Source: Polaribacter sp. (GTDB lineage Bacteria > Bacteroidota > Bacteroidia > Flavobacteriales > Flavobacteriaceae). Taken from it: DNA of 64,000 nucleotides. The notes under the pieces are model-generated. The model was not told the origin of the DNA. It saw only the letters and a program-made list of their open reading frames with translations, and made no database searches. The first letter of the stretch is position 1, and each line of letters opens with the position of its first letter. The DNA lies in the NCBI GenBank assembly GCA_029238315.1, contig JAQWGI010000008.1, forward strand, positions 62,001 to 126,000. Reading direction: 5' to 3'. This document shows positions 1 through 8,981 of the stretch, in pieces. The translations under genes were made by a program, and so were the position numbers.

Positions 1-1
1 C

Positions 2-457
2 AGTATCAGTCTCATTGGATTTAGTTGGTTAGATATTTCTTACGAGTATTTAATTAATAATGAATCTTCCTTTGGTATTGCTGGTTTAATTAGCTTTAAT
101 AATGACGAAAGTCTAGACACCTATAAAACATATTCTATAACCCCATATTATAGACGTTATTTTTCAAAAAAATATGCACAAGGTTTTTTTATTGAAGGGT
201 TCGGGATGTTAAATGGATACAAAGAAAACAAGTATTTATATTACGATTATATTGGACTACCCTTATCGCAACATCCTAGAAAAACAGCTACAAATTTTGC
301 GCTTGGAGTTACTGCAGGAGCTAAATTTGTGAGTCCGAATGGATTTGTTGTCGAATTTTATTTTGGAATAGGAAGAAATCTTTTTAGAAATTTTGATTAT
401 GGATTGAATGATAGAATTGTAGGAAGAGGTGGTGTTTCTTTGGGATACAGATTTTAA
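2..457 (+). CDS. outer-membrane beta-barrel protein, DUF3575-like (5' end cut off)
   Basis: The frame is open from the first bases of the window, so the gene starts upstream and only about 151 C-terminal residues are seen; an internal Met at 206 is not the real start. The protein has alternating hydrophobic strands (TPYYRRYF, GFFIEGFGMLNG, GFVVEFYFGIGRNLF) and ends in an aromatic residue (GYRF), as outer-membrane barrels do. It is clearly paralogous to the next gene, sharing the PYYRRYF/PFFRHYF, GFxxxFYxGxGRNLF and C-terminal RF signatures. The family assignment to DUF3575-like proteins is from memory; the function is unknown. Confidence 0.75.
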   Translation, partial: SISLIGFSWLDISYEYLINNESSFGIAGLISFNNDESLDTYKTYSITPYYRRYFSKKYAQGFFIEGFGMLNGYKENKYLYYDYIGLPLSQHPRKTATNFALGVTAGAKFVSPNGFVVEFYFGIGRNLFRNFDYGLNDRIVGRGGVSLGYRF

Positions 458-489
458 TATCGCTAAAAAAGCATTAAATTTACACTTCA

Positions 490-497
490 TATATTTG
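490..497 (+). promoter_or_regulatory. candidate -7 element TATATTTG
   Basis: TATATTTG matches the flavobacterial -7 consensus TAnnTTTG exactly and lies 43 nt before the ATG at 540. No TTG is seen at the -33 position. The box is inside a small palindrome (485-500, cttca...tgaag), which could itself be an operator. Confidence 0.35.
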
Positions 498-539
498 AAG
501 TAATTCACATATGTTATAAAAAACTATTAAATAAAAAAA

Positions 540-1040
540 ATGAAAAAGTTTCTTTTACTTATTGTTATAAGCACTGCTTCTTTTACACAAGCACAGCAAG
601 AAATTAAATTAGATATTTTTGATGCATTGGCATTAAGAACTGTAGAAATTTCTTATGAAAAATACATCGACGAAACCTCTTCTTTTGGTTTATCGGTTTT
701 GTTTAACTTCGAAACAGGGAGTACCGATTTTAAATACAACGAAAAAAGAGCGTTGACTCCCTTTTTTCGTCATTATTTTACCTATGAAAATAATTGGAAC
801 GTATTTGGAGAAGGTTTCTTCAGTTTAAACTTTGGAGAAAACGAGTACCAATGGATTAATGGCCCCAACACTTATGAAGATTACACAGATGGTGCTCTAG
901 GTGTTGCTGGCGGAATGAAATATATTTCTGATGGTGGATTTACAATTGATTTTTATGTAGGTGTTGGTCGTAATTTATTTAACAGTAATTCTCCTGCAGT
1001 TGTACCAAGGGCCGGCTTAAATGTTGGCTGGAGGTTTTAA
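540..1040 (+). CDS. outer-membrane beta-barrel protein, DUF3575-like
   Basis: A 166-residue exported protein. Residues 1-18 form a signal peptide (KKFLLLIVISTASFTQAQ) and the rest alternates as short amphipathic strands ending in the aromatic C-terminus GWRF, as expected for a small outer-membrane barrel. It is a tandem paralogue of the truncated gene just upstream (82 nt gap), sharing TPFFRHYF, AGGMKYISDGGF and DFYVGVGRNLF-type segments. It is followed by a strong bidirectional terminator facing glyS. The substrate is unknown; a structural or stress-related envelope role is only a guess. Confidence 0.8.
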   Translation: MKKFLLLIVISTASFTQAQQEIKLDIFDALALRTVEISYEKYIDETSSFGLSVLFNFETGSTDFKYNEKRALTPFFRHYFTYENNWNVFGEGFFSLNFGENEYQWINGPNTYEDYTDGALGVAGGMKYISDGGFTIDFYVGVGRNLFNSNSPAVVPRAGLNVGWRF

Positions 1041-1064
1041 AAATTTTCAACTTTAAAACATAAA

Positions 1065-1112
1065 AAAACCACATCTTTATGCTGAATTTATTTCAGTAAC
1101 AGATGTGGTTTT
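1065..1112. terminator. bidirectional intrinsic terminator with nested hairpin
   Basis: Arms 1065-1076 (aaaaccacatct) and 1101-1112 pair perfectly, with A and T runs on the two sides, so it can work on both strands. It lies between the convergent barrel gene and glyS. The loop holds a second hairpin (ctgaa...ttcag, 1082-1096) that belongs to a short repeat family found elsewhere in the window. Confidence 0.85.
1077..1100. repeat. short palindromic repeat, ctgaa-(n5)-ttcag family
   Basis: The reverse complement of this stretch shares 23 identical bases with 10940-10962 upstream of alr. A half copy (gatactgaaacaagttc) follows at about 1124-1140, and a variant lies at 46794-46818. All are intergenic, which suggests a dispersed REP-like element. 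Confidence 0.6.
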
Positions 1113-1152
1113 TTATTTATTAAGATACTGAAACAAGTTCCGTATAACTTCG

Positions 1153-2694
1153 TTACATTTTTTGCAACCACGTTTTTACGTCAACTTCTGCTTTTATTAT
1201 TTCTTTTAATTCAGCTATAGCAACACGCTTTTGCTCCATTGTATCTCTGTGTCTGATCGTAACTGTTTGATCCTCTATTGTTTGATGATCTACAGTAATA
1301 CAAAATGGCGTTCCGTTTGCATCTTGCCTTCTATAACGTTTTCCAACAGCATCTTTTTCATCGTAAAAAACGTTGAAATCCCATTTTAAATCATTTAAAA
1401 TTTCACGAGCAACTTCTGGCAAACCATCTTTTTTAACCAACGGTAAAACTGCTGCTTTAAAAGGTGCTAAAACTGCTGGCAATTTTAAAACCGTTCTTGT
1501 AGTTCCGTTTTCTAACGCTTCTTCTTGTAAAGAATTTGAAAAAACAGCTAAAAACATTCTATCTAAACCTATAGAAGTTTCTACAACAAATGGCGTGTAA
1601 CTTTTATTTTCTTCGTGATCAAAATATTGTAATTTCTTACCTGAGTACTCTTCGTGTGCTTTTAAATCGAAATCTGTTCTGGAGTGAATACCTTCTAACT
1701 CTTTAAATCCGAAAGGAAACTTAAACTCAATATCCGAAGCTGCATCGGCATAATGAGCTAATTTTTCATGATCATGAAAGCGATAATTATCAGCGCCCAT
1801 TCCTAAAGATAAATGCCATTTCATTCTGGTTTCTTTCCAATTTGTATACCATTCTTTTTGAGTTCCTGGTTTTACAAAAAACTGCAATTCCATTTGTTCA
1901 AATTCGCGCATTCTAAAAATAAACTGCCTTGCAACAATTTCATTTCTAAAGGCTTTACCGGTTTGTGCAATTCCAAACGGAATTTTCATTCGTCCCGTTT
2001 TTTGAACATTTAGAAAGTTTACAAAAATTCCTTGTGCAGTTTCTGGTCGCAAATAAACTTGTGTAGCACTTTCTGCGGAAGCACCAATTTGCGTTCCGAA
2101 CATCAAATTAAACTGCTTTACTTCTGTCCAGTTTTTAGAACCTGTTAACGGGTCTGCAATGCCCAATTCTTCAATTAACAATTTAACATCAGCCAAATCT
2201 TCATTTTCTAATGATTTAGCCATTCTTGATAAAATCGAATTGATTTTTTCTTGATAGCCTACAACGCGACCATTTGTGGCAACAAATTCTTCTTTATCAA
2301 AAGCATCACCAAAACGTTTTGCTGCTTTGGCAACTTCTTTGTCTATTTTTCCTTCTATTTTAGCACAATAATCTTCAACTAAAACATCGGCTCTATAACG
2401 TTTTTTAGAATCTTTATTATCTATTAAAGGATCATTAAACGCATCTACATGACCAGAAGCTTTCCAGGTTGTTGGATGCATTAAAATTGATGCGTCAATT
2501 CCTACAATGTTTTCGTGCATTTGCACCATTGCTTTCCACCAATAATCTCTAATATTTTTCTTTAATTCTACTCCGTTCTGAGCATAATCATACACAGCAC
2601 TTAATCCGTCATATATTTCTGAAGATTGAAATACATATCCGTATTCTTTTGCGTGTGATAATACTTTCTTAAACTGATCTTCTTGTTTTGCCAT
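1153..2694 (-). CDS. glyS: glycyl-tRNA synthetase (single-chain, class II)
   Basis: Charges tRNA-Gly with glycine in the cytoplasm. At 513 residues this is the alpha2-type enzyme, not the two-subunit GlyQ/GlyS form. Visible signatures are the N-terminal ELKKNIRDYWWK and HPTTWKASGHVDAF segments (43-85), YLRPETAQGIF (214-224), class II motif 2 (FRNEI 249-253, RMREFEQME 261-269), motif 3 with GLDR, and a C-terminal anticodon-binding domain from about residue 405. It is monocistronic, has its own near-consensus promoter, and ends at the bidirectional terminator. Confidence 0.98.
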   Translation of the reverse strand: MAKQEDQFKKVLSHAKEYGYVFQSSEIYDGLSAVYDYAQNGVELKKNIRDYWWKAMVQMHENIVGIDASILMHPTTWKASGHVDAFNDPLIDNKDSKKRYRADVLVEDYCAKIEGKIDKEVAKAAKRFGDAFDKEEFVATNGRVVGYQEKINSILSRMAKSLENEDLADVKLLIEELGIADPLTGSKNWTEVKQFNLMFGTQIGASAESATQVYLRPETAQGIFVNFLNVQKTGRMKIPFGIAQTGKAFRNEIVARQFIFRMREFEQMELQFFVKPGTQKEWYTNWKETRMKWHLSLGMGADNYRFHDHEKLAHYADAASDIEFKFPFGFKELEGIHSRTDFDLKAHEEYSGKKLQYFDHEENKSYTPFVVETSIGLDRMFLAVFSNSLQEEALENGTTRTVLKLPAVLAPFKAAVLPLVKKDGLPEVAREILNDLKWDFNVFYDEKDAVGKRYRRQDANGTPFCITVDHQTIEDQTVTIRHRDTMEQKRVAIAELKEIIKAEVDVKTWLQKM

Positions 2695-2702
2695 AATGGA
2701 AA

Positions 2703-2732
2703 CAAAGATACATCAATCTAAAAAGTTAACAA
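2703..2732 (-). promoter_or_regulatory. glyS promoter (TTG-N19-TATCTTTG)
   Basis: On the minus strand TTG (2732-2730), a 19-nt spacer and TATCTTTG (2710-2703) match the flavobacterial sigma-A consensus perfectly. The predicted start of transcription is only a few bases before the glyS ATG, giving a very short leader. Confidence 0.7.
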
Positions 2733-2739
2733 GAAAAAA

Positions 2740-3303
2740 TTAATGCTCTTTTTTGCAGCGATAGACAAATGCTGGCGGAAAATTTAACAGCTCAAAATCT
2801 AAAGAAATATTTTCTCTAAAAACAGTTTTTAATTTTTTATAATACGTTAAGCTATATTGATATTGAATGAATGTTCCGTTATTCTGAAGTGTTTTTAAAG
2901 CATTCTCTAGAATTGTATTAGAAATTGAATTTGGAATAATTGTAAGCGGTAAACTTGAAACGATATGACAGGCATTTGTAAAACCTAACTTTTGCATTTC
3001 TGTCTGAATATCTTCAGCAGAAACTTTTAAAACCGTTAACTGTGGGTGGTTAATTTTTTGTAAATCTTTATAAAAAGCATCATTTACCTCAAAACATACT
3101 AAATGCGAATTTGGTTGTATTTTTTTTAAAATTTGTTTCGTAATAATACCGTTTCCAGGGCCTAATTCTACCAATACTTTACAGGTTTGAAAATTGATTT
3201 TCTTTAACATCTTTTGAGCCAAAAAACGTGAACTTGGGGCAACGGTTCCAGAAGTTTTTAAACTTCTTACTGCTACCTTAAAAAAATCAATTTTATGACC
3301 CAT
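2740..3303 (-). CDS. class I SAM-dependent methyltransferase, phospholipid N-methyltransferase-like
   Basis: A 187-residue Rossmann methyltransferase. Motif I is VELGPGNG (45-52), followed by an acidic motif II (CFEVND) and a conserved SSLPLTIIP segment where rRNA adenine dimethylases and PmtA-like enzymes carry their post-IV motif. The N-terminal FFKVAVRSLKTSGTVAPSS region is typical of the PmtA-like group. The acceptor could be phosphatidylethanolamine, but this cannot be proved from sequence. It is divergent from the ComF-like gene with 42 nt between the starts. Confidence 0.75.
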   Translation of the reverse strand: MGHKIDFFKVAVRSLKTSGTVAPSSRFLAQKMLKKINFQTCKVLVELGPGNGIITKQILKKIQPNSHLVCFEVNDAFYKDLQKINHPQLTVLKVSAEDIQTEMQKLGFTNACHIVSSLPLTIIPNSISNTILENALKTLQNNGTFIQYQYSLTYYKKLKTVFRENISLDFELLNFPPAFVYRCKKEH

Positions 3304-3345
3304 TAATTTGTTTTTTAGTACCTTAACTCAAAAAAAGTTAAGAAA

Positions 3346-4032
3346 ATGAAACTACTACGAGATTTTTTGCATCTTTTTTTTCCAAAAACATGTACAACCT
3401 GCAATACGCAACTGCTAGAATCTGAGAAAATAATCTGTACATTATGTAGACACGATTTACCTATAATTTGTTACAAAAGTTATAAAGATAATAAAATTAC
3501 TAGAGTTTTTTACGGAAGAATTCCGATTGAAAAGGCAATATCTTTTTTATTCTACAGAAAAGAAGGAAAGACAAAGAAAATAATTCACGCCCTAAAGTAT
3601 AAAGGACAACAAAATATTGGAGCTTTAATTGGCAATTGGTTTGGTCACGTATTAAAAGAATCTAAAGAGTTTGATCATATAGATTGTATTGTTCCGGTTC
3701 CCTTACATCCAAAAAAACAAAGAAAACGAGGCTACAATCAATTAACAACTTTTGGGTTGAGCTTATCAAAACAACTACAAAAACCGTATTTGGAAAATAT
3801 TTTAATGAGGTCATCTACATCAAAAACACAAACTTTTAAAGAGCGTTTTGAGCGTTTTAGCAAAACGAGTACAAAGTTTAATGTACCAAATACATCAACG
3901 ATACAAAACAAACACATTTTACTTATTGATGATGTGATCACAACGGGAGCAACACTAGAGGCATGTAGTAAAGAATTATTAACTATAGAAAATGTAAAAA
4001 TTAGCATTGTAACAATCGCCTACACAGAATAA
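3346..4032 (+). CDS. ComF family protein (phosphoribosyltransferase-like)
   Basis: A 228-residue protein with an N-terminal four-cysteine zinc motif (C16, C19, C31, C34) and a C-terminal type I phosphoribosyltransferase domain with the PRPP-binding loop LLIDDVITTGAT (192-203). The central VPVPLHPKKQRKRGYNQ segment is a ComF hallmark. ComF-family proteins are linked to DNA uptake in naturally competent bacteria; the biochemical reaction is unsettled. No other competence gene is adjacent. Confidence 0.88.
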   Translation: MKLLRDFLHLFFPKTCTTCNTQLLESEKIICTLCRHDLPIICYKSYKDNKITRVFYGRIPIEKAISFLFYRKEGKTKKIIHALKYKGQQNIGALIGNWFGHVLKESKEFDHIDCIVPVPLHPKKQRKRGYNQLTTFGLSLSKQLQKPYLENILMRSSTSKTQTFKERFERFSKTSTKFNVPNTSTIQNKHILLIDDVITTGATLEACSKELLTIENVKISIVTIAYTE

Positions 4033-4096
4033 ATTAACTAAAAAAGGAGTCTTATTACGGTAAAAAAATTGTTATTTTGCTAGAAAATTATTTCAA

Positions 4097-5707
4097 TTGA
4101 AATCTCTTTCTAAACATATTATTTTTGTTTTTGCCACAATTCTATTAACAAGTAACTGTGCTAGAAAAGGAAGGCCAAATGGCGGGTTAAAAGATAGTTT
4201 AGCACCAGTTATGGTGATTGCCAACCCTCCTTATAAAAGTGTTGATTTTAAAAGCAAGAAGATTAAGTTTTTATTTGATGAGTACATCACTTTGCAAAAG
4301 CTAAACGAGCAACTTATTATTTCTCCTCCTTTAAAAAATACTCCAGAAATTAGTCCACAAGGTTACCCAAGTAAAGAAATTACTATTAAAATATCTGATA
4401 CTTTAAAAAATAATACTACCTATATTTTTAATTTTGGAAACAGTATCAAAGACAATAATGAAGGTAATGTATTAAACGGTTTTAATTATATTTTTTCTAC
4501 AGGAAAATATGTTGATTCTTTAAAAGTAACTGGACTAGTAAAAGATGCTTTTCAACAAAAAGTAAATAAAGATGTTCGTGTTCTACTCTACAAAATAGAT
4601 GGTGCTTTTACAGATTCTATTATTTACAAAAAGAAACCAAATTACATCGCAAACACAATTGATTCTTTATATCAAATTACAAATATTAAAGCTGGGAAAT
4701 ACTTAATAATTGCCTTAAAAGATGTTTCTAATAATAATCTTTTTAACCCTAAAGAAGATAAGATTGGTTTTCACAATCGCTTTATAGAAGTACCTAAAGA
4801 TAGTGTACTAAATAGTCCTTTATCTCTTTTTAAAGAAGTCCCAAGCTTCAGAATAATTTCAGCAAAAGAAATCTCTAAAGGAAAAATAATGTTTGGTTTT
4901 GAGGGCGATAATTCAAATATTAAAATTGAGATTTTATCAGACACACCAAGCACTTTTAAAAGCGAGTCTGTTTTAGACTCCCAAAAAGACAGTGTGTACT
5001 TTTGGCATTCAGCAATTCAAAAAGATTCTTTAATTTTTAAAATAAAGAAAGACAATTACGAAACACAGAAAACTGTTTTCTTAAGAAGTAATATTGTAGA
5101 TTCTTTAAAAGTAAACTCAAATATTACGAGTGTTCTAGACCTTAAAGACACACTTACATTAACTACAAACAATCCAATTAACTCAATTGATACCTCAAAA
5201 ATATTATTCCTAGACACAGATTCGCTGGATGTAAACTATCAAGTAGAGTTAAAAAAAGCTACGAATAAAATTCACTTTTTATTTGACAAAAAAGAACTTT
5301 CAAGTTATAAATTAACCATACTACCAAAGGCTTTAACCGATATTTTTAAAACCCAAAACGACACATTAAAGTATCGTTTTAGAACCAAAGAACGAGAAGA
5401 TTATGGCAGCATTTCCTTTGAATTAAAAAAAGCACCATCAGTAAACGTTTTTATTGAATTAATCAGTGAAAACGATGATACGGTTCTTCAAAAAATAAAT
5501 GTTTCACAATTAAAGAGCGTAAAATTTGAAATGCTTCCTCCGGGAAAATATATTGTTAGAGCGATTATTGATTCAAATAATAATAACAAATGGGATGGTG
5601 GTAATTATTTAAAAAAGAAACAACCAGAGACGGTAATTTATCATCCAACAATCTTTAACATCAGAGCTAATTGGGCGTTGCCATCAGAAATTTTTGAAAT
5701 AAATTAA
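4097..5707 (+). CDS. Ig-like domain lipoprotein
   Basis: A 536-residue exported lipoprotein. The start is TTG at 4097; it gives a proper signal peptide (KSLSKHIIFVFATILLTSNC) with the lipidated cysteine at 21. Near the N-terminus is the flavobacterial Ig-like segment (RPNGGLKDSLAPVM, then IKFLFDEYI), and the rest is rich in beta strands, ending in LPSEIFEIN. Such proteins are common, conserved envelope lipoproteins in Bacteroidota with no assigned function. It follows the ComF-like gene by 64 nt. Confidence 0.8.
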   Translation: MKSLSKHIIFVFATILLTSNCARKGRPNGGLKDSLAPVMVIANPPYKSVDFKSKKIKFLFDEYITLQKLNEQLIISPPLKNTPEISPQGYPSKEITIKISDTLKNNTTYIFNFGNSIKDNNEGNVLNGFNYIFSTGKYVDSLKVTGLVKDAFQQKVNKDVRVLLYKIDGAFTDSIIYKKKPNYIANTIDSLYQITNIKAGKYLIIALKDVSNNNLFNPKEDKIGFHNRFIEVPKDSVLNSPLSLFKEVPSFRIISAKEISKGKIMFGFEGDNSNIKIEILSDTPSTFKSESVLDSQKDSVYFWHSAIQKDSLIFKIKKDNYETQKTVFLRSNIVDSLKVNSNITSVLDLKDTLTLTTNNPINSIDTSKILFLDTDSLDVNYQVELKKATNKIHFLFDKKELSSYKLTILPKALTDIFKTQNDTLKYRFRTKEREDYGSISFELKKAPSVNVFIELISENDDTVLQKINVSQLKSVKFEMLPPGKYIVRAIIDSNNNNKWDGGNYLKKKQPETVIYHPTIFNIRANWALPSEIFEIN

Positions 5708-5927
5708 TTATAGCTTCTTCAAACGCAATCTCACTTGAGCCATTTATTGTAAAATAAACATATCAATGTCTCTTAAATAAACGAACTCATTTTTTAACGG
5801 TTGACAGAACTCCACATAAATTGGTAAAACTATTATTTAGCTGCCAAATTTAACCGACAATTCTTTTTCTCTAATACTGTTGAAGTCTTACAAATAAATT
5901 TACAAAGACAATGTGTAGGTGATAGAC

Positions 5928-5945
5928 CAACTAAGGTCTTAGTTG
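5928..5945 (+). terminator. weak inverted repeat, possible terminator
   Basis: caactaag and cttagttg form an 8-bp inverted repeat with almost no loop, followed by a modest T-rich stretch. It sits in the 263-nt gap between two convergent genes. Nothing else is seen in that gap. Confidence 0.3.
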
Positions 5946-5970
5946 TTATTTAAATTATGATAGCGGCATT

Positions 5971-7119
5971 TTATTTAGACAATGCTTGCTTAAGATCGGC
6001 TATCAAATCATCAATATCTTCAATTCCAACACTTAACCTAATTAAAGAATCTGTAATTCCAATTTTCAGTCGTTCTTCTTTTGGTACACTTGCATGCGTC
6101 ATAGAAGCAGGGTGATTAACCAAACTCTCTACACCACCAAGCGATTCTGCCAATGTAAAAACATTTGTGTTTTCTAAAAAAGTAAAAGCTGCTTGTCGAC
6201 TTTCATCTTTTAAAGTAAAAGAAACCATCCCTCCAAAATCTTTCATTTGTTTTTTTGCAACTTGATGATTTGGATGATTTTCTAAACCTGGGTAAAACAC
6301 TTCTTTTACTTTCGGATGATTATCCAAATAAGCAGCAATGGCTTTACCGTTTTCGCAATGACGTTGCATTCTAATATGTAATGTTTTTATACCTCGCAAT
6401 GCTAAAAAAGAATCCATTGGGCCAGCAACAGCACCGGAAGCAAACTGAATAAAATGTAATTCTTCTGCTAATTTCTCATCTTTTACCATTAATGCCCCCA
6501 TTAACAAATCTGAATGTCCTCCTAAATATTTTGTTGCAGAATGCATTACAATATCTGCTCCTAAATCTAATGGCTGTTGTAAATAAGGAGTTGCAAATGT
6601 ATTATCTACTCCTATCAAAATAGTAGTATCAATATTTTTTACAACGTTAGTTATGGCCTCAATGTCAGCAATTTTCATTAATGGATTTGTTGGAGTTTCT
6701 AACCAAATTAATTTTGTTTTTTTTGTAATCTTATTTATTACATTCGCAACAGAATTCATGTCTACAAAATGAAATTTTAATCCATACTTCTTAAATAATT
6801 TGGTAAACATCCTATAAGTTCCGCCATATAAATTGTCTCCAGCAATAATTTCATCACCAGGGTTTAATGTTCTTAAAACACAATCAATAGCAGATAACCC
6901 AGAAGAAAACGCAAACCCGTGCGTTCCATTTTCAATCGCTGCAAAAGCATTTTCTAAAGCAGTTCTTGTTGGATTAGAAGCTCTAGAATATTCATATCCT
7001 TTGTGCTGACCAGGTCTTGTTTGCGCATAGGTAGATGTCTGGTAAATTGGTGTCATTACCGCTCCAGTAGCAAGGTCATGTTGTTGACCGCCATGAATTG
7101 TTTTCGTATTAAATTTCAT
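5971..7119 (-). CDS. metB: cystathionine gamma-synthase / PLP-dependent trans-sulfuration enzyme
   Basis: A 382-residue enzyme of the Cys/Met metabolism PLP family, cytoplasmic. The PLP lysine is K197 in HSATKYLGGHSD; other family marks are YEYSRASNPTR (42-52), FSSGLSA (71-77) and ETPTNP (141-146). It probably joins cysteine to an activated homoserine in methionine synthesis, but cystathionine gamma-lyase activity cannot be separated by sequence alone. The length is typical. No SAM riboswitch is visible upstream; the 17-nt gap to the DinB gene suggests co-transcription. Confidence 0.88.
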   Translation of the reverse strand: MKFNTKTIHGGQQHDLATGAVMTPIYQTSTYAQTRPGQHKGYEYSRASNPTRTALENAFAAIENGTHGFAFSSGLSAIDCVLRTLNPGDEIIAGDNLYGGTYRMFTKLFKKYGLKFHFVDMNSVANVINKITKKTKLIWLETPTNPLMKIADIEAITNVVKNIDTTILIGVDNTFATPYLQQPLDLGADIVMHSATKYLGGHSDLLMGALMVKDEKLAEELHFIQFASGAVAGPMDSFLALRGIKTLHIRMQRHCENGKAIAAYLDNHPKVKEVFYPGLENHPNHQVAKKQMKDFGGMVSFTLKDESRQAAFTFLENTNVFTLAESLGGVESLVNHPASMTHASVPKEERLKIGITDSLIRLSVGIEDIDDLIADLKQALSK

Positions 7120-7136
7120 ATGACATTTGATGTTAA

Positions 7137-7592
7137 CTATACTAATTTTTTAATTGCTCTGATAATACCTAAGTGCAATCCTTCGTGATAATTATTAAAG
7201 GCAATTGCAGTATCTAAAGAGTTTAAAACAAAACCTGTGCTTGTTTGATACTCTTCATACGTTTCAAAAATTCCTGCCTCATAATCTTCTATTAATGTTT
7301 CTGGAAGTGCAGAAAACAACTCTTTAATTTCATCAAACTCTTCATTGTTTATATTTCGTTCTGGAGAGGTGCCTTTTCTATAATTGGCGATCAAATCATC
7401 CGGAATTAAACAGTTTACGCTAGACAACTTGTAGTGTAATAATTGTTGTGTTACTACTAAATGTGCAACATTCCAGCCAATGTTATTTTTAAATTTTTTT
7501 GGAGTTGTATTAATTTGATCCATGGTTAGATCATCTATTACATTTAAGACAAGTTCTCTAGATTTGATTAATATTTCGAATTGTGTTTTCAT
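7137..7592 (-). CDS. DinB-like four-helix protein
   Basis: A 151-residue protein with the DinB/YfiT layout: NIGWNVAHLVVTQQLLHY (helix 2 with a metal-ligand His) and a C-terminal YHEGLHLGIIRAIKKL helix with further His residues. These small metal-binding helical proteins are often bacillithiol- or mycothiol-dependent S-transferases, or have unknown roles. It precedes metB by 17 nt on the same strand and is divergent from the ArsC-like gene. Confidence 0.8.
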   Translation of the reverse strand: MKTQFEILIKSRELVLNVIDDLTMDQINTTPKKFKNNIGWNVAHLVVTQQLLHYKLSSVNCLIPDDLIANYRKGTSPERNINNEEFDEIKELFSALPETLIEDYEAGIFETYEEYQTSTGFVLNSLDTAIAFNNYHEGLHLGIIRAIKKLV

Positions 7593-7629
7593 AATTTATT
7601 CTAATTTAGCATCAAATATAATGTATAAA

Positions 7630-7977
7630 ATGAAAAAAGTATACTTTTTACAAACTTGTGATACTTGCCGAAGAATTTTAAAAGAAATTAATTTAGACGG
7701 ATTTGAAAAACAAGAAATAAAAGCCAATCCTGTTAAAGTAAATCAACTAGAAGAAATGCATCAACTATCTAATTCTTACGAAGCGTTGTTTAACAAACGG
7801 GCGAAATTATACAAGTCGATGGATTTAAAAAATCAAACGATTTCTGAAGCCGATTACAGACAATATATTTTGGATGAATACACGTTTTTAAAACGTCCTG
7901 TTTTTATTATTGAAGAAGAAATTTTTATCGGAAATAGTAAAAAAGAAATCGAACGTTTAAAAAAAATTTTAAGTTAA
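7630..7977 (+). CDS. ArsC/Spx-family thioredoxin-fold protein
   Basis: A protein of about 115 residues starting MKKVYFLQTCDTC; an ATG three codons earlier (7621) is also possible. The longer open frame back to 7522 runs through the divergent DinB gene and is rejected. C10 and C13 form the CxxC of the ArsC/Spx family (TCDTCRRIL). The C-terminal RPVFIIEEEIFIGNS segment fits the family's RP motif. It could be an arsenate-reductase-like enzyme or a Spx-type regulator. Its stop overlaps that of the convergent DUF3089 gene by 4 nt. Confidence 0.8.
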   Translation: MKKVYFLQTCDTCRRILKEINLDGFEKQEIKANPVKVNQLEEMHQLSNSYEALFNKRAKLYKSMDLKNQTISEADYRQYILDEYTFLKRPVFIIEEEIFIGNSKKEIERLKKILS

Positions 7978-8975
7978 TTCTTTTCCAACCAAGTTTTTGT
8001 TCTTAGCGCTACATTCTCTTTAATATCTTGCCAAAAAAGATTGATGTCTCCAATGTGGTAATTCTTCATAAAAGACATAAAAAATCGCATTGGAAACTTT
8101 GGGTTTGAAGACCAAACCATTCCGTCTGTAATTTCAACTTTTATGGCTTTTGCATACATTTTCCCATTTGAATATAAAAACCCTTTGTGCTGATCTAAAG
8201 TTGTTTTTTTTGAAGTATCCCAGGTAATCGGATTTGTTGTTACAGCACCATTATACACCGTTTTATTTTTTGGGTACGTTCCTTTTTTTCGCGTATTCCA
8301 AGAAACAAAGCCACCAGTTTCGTTCGGTTTTATCATTGGTTCTATGGTTTTAAACTCGTTTTGTTTAATTCCCATTCCAACAATATATGCTGCAATTAAT
8401 CTGTTTTGTAATGGTTTTGCATCAAAAAAATCTTTTAACAATTGTGTAGTATGGTTGGTTCCTTGACTGTGACTTGCAATAATAATTGGCCTACCGTTAT
8501 TGTACTTTTTTAAATAATATTCAAATGCTTCTTTTACATCTTTATACGCAATTTCAAACGCTTCTTTTCCTCCTTTTGCATATAAATCGTACGATTTAAT
8601 ATGCGCTTGTCTATAAATAGGTACATAAATTTTACCAGAAGTTGCAAATGGTGATGCTTGGTTTTCTACAGCCGTATTTATGATTGCATTATTTTGATTA
8701 GCATCATCAATTGGTGCATTCCAACGCACATCTTTTTTATCCATCAATAACGTTGGATACACATAAAAAACATCTGCTTTTAAATTCTCAATATCAACAG
8801 CTGAATACCTTTTTAAACCGTCGGAATATTTTGTTGGCAAAACTGCCCAAGAACTTTCATCTGCATAATTTGGCGCAGCTGGAATGTTTTGCTTTTCAAA
8901 ACTTACTGTTTGATATGAACTTTTACATCCTACCAAAAAGAACAACAAAAAAACTGCAAATAGCTTAATTTTCAT
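7974..8975 (-). CDS. DUF3089 family lipoprotein (alpha/beta-hydrolase fold)
   Basis: A 333-residue lipoprotein with signal sequence MKIKLFAVFLLFFLVGC and lipidated C17. The nucleophile elbow ASHSQGT (S170) points to an alpha/beta hydrolase, and the surrounding DVFYVYPTLL and YVPIYRQA segments are characteristic of DUF3089. A periplasmic or outer-membrane esterase/lipase-like activity is likely, but the substrate is unknown. It lies 6 nt downstream of the DUF6165 gene, so the two probably form an operon. Confidence 0.8.
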   Translation of the reverse strand: MKIKLFAVFLLFFLVGCKSSYQTVSFEKQNIPAAPNYADESSWAVLPTKYSDGLKRYSAVDIENLKADVFYVYPTLLMDKKDVRWNAPIDDANQNNAIINTAVENQASPFATSGKIYVPIYRQAHIKSYDLYAKGGKEAFEIAYKDVKEAFEYYLKKYNNGRPIIIASHSQGTNHTTQLLKDFFDAKPLQNRLIAAYIVGMGIKQNEFKTIEPMIKPNETGGFVSWNTRKKGTYPKNKTVYNGAVTTNPITWDTSKKTTLDQHKGFLYSNGKMYAKAIKVEITDGMVWSSNPKFPMRFFMSFMKNYHIGDINLFWQDIKENVALRTKTWLEKN

Positions 8976-8981
8976 GAAATT

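Noticed and set aside
7120..7136. Searched for a SAM riboswitch before the metB-like gene
   Set aside because: The gap to the DinB gene is 17 nt and holds no such structure.
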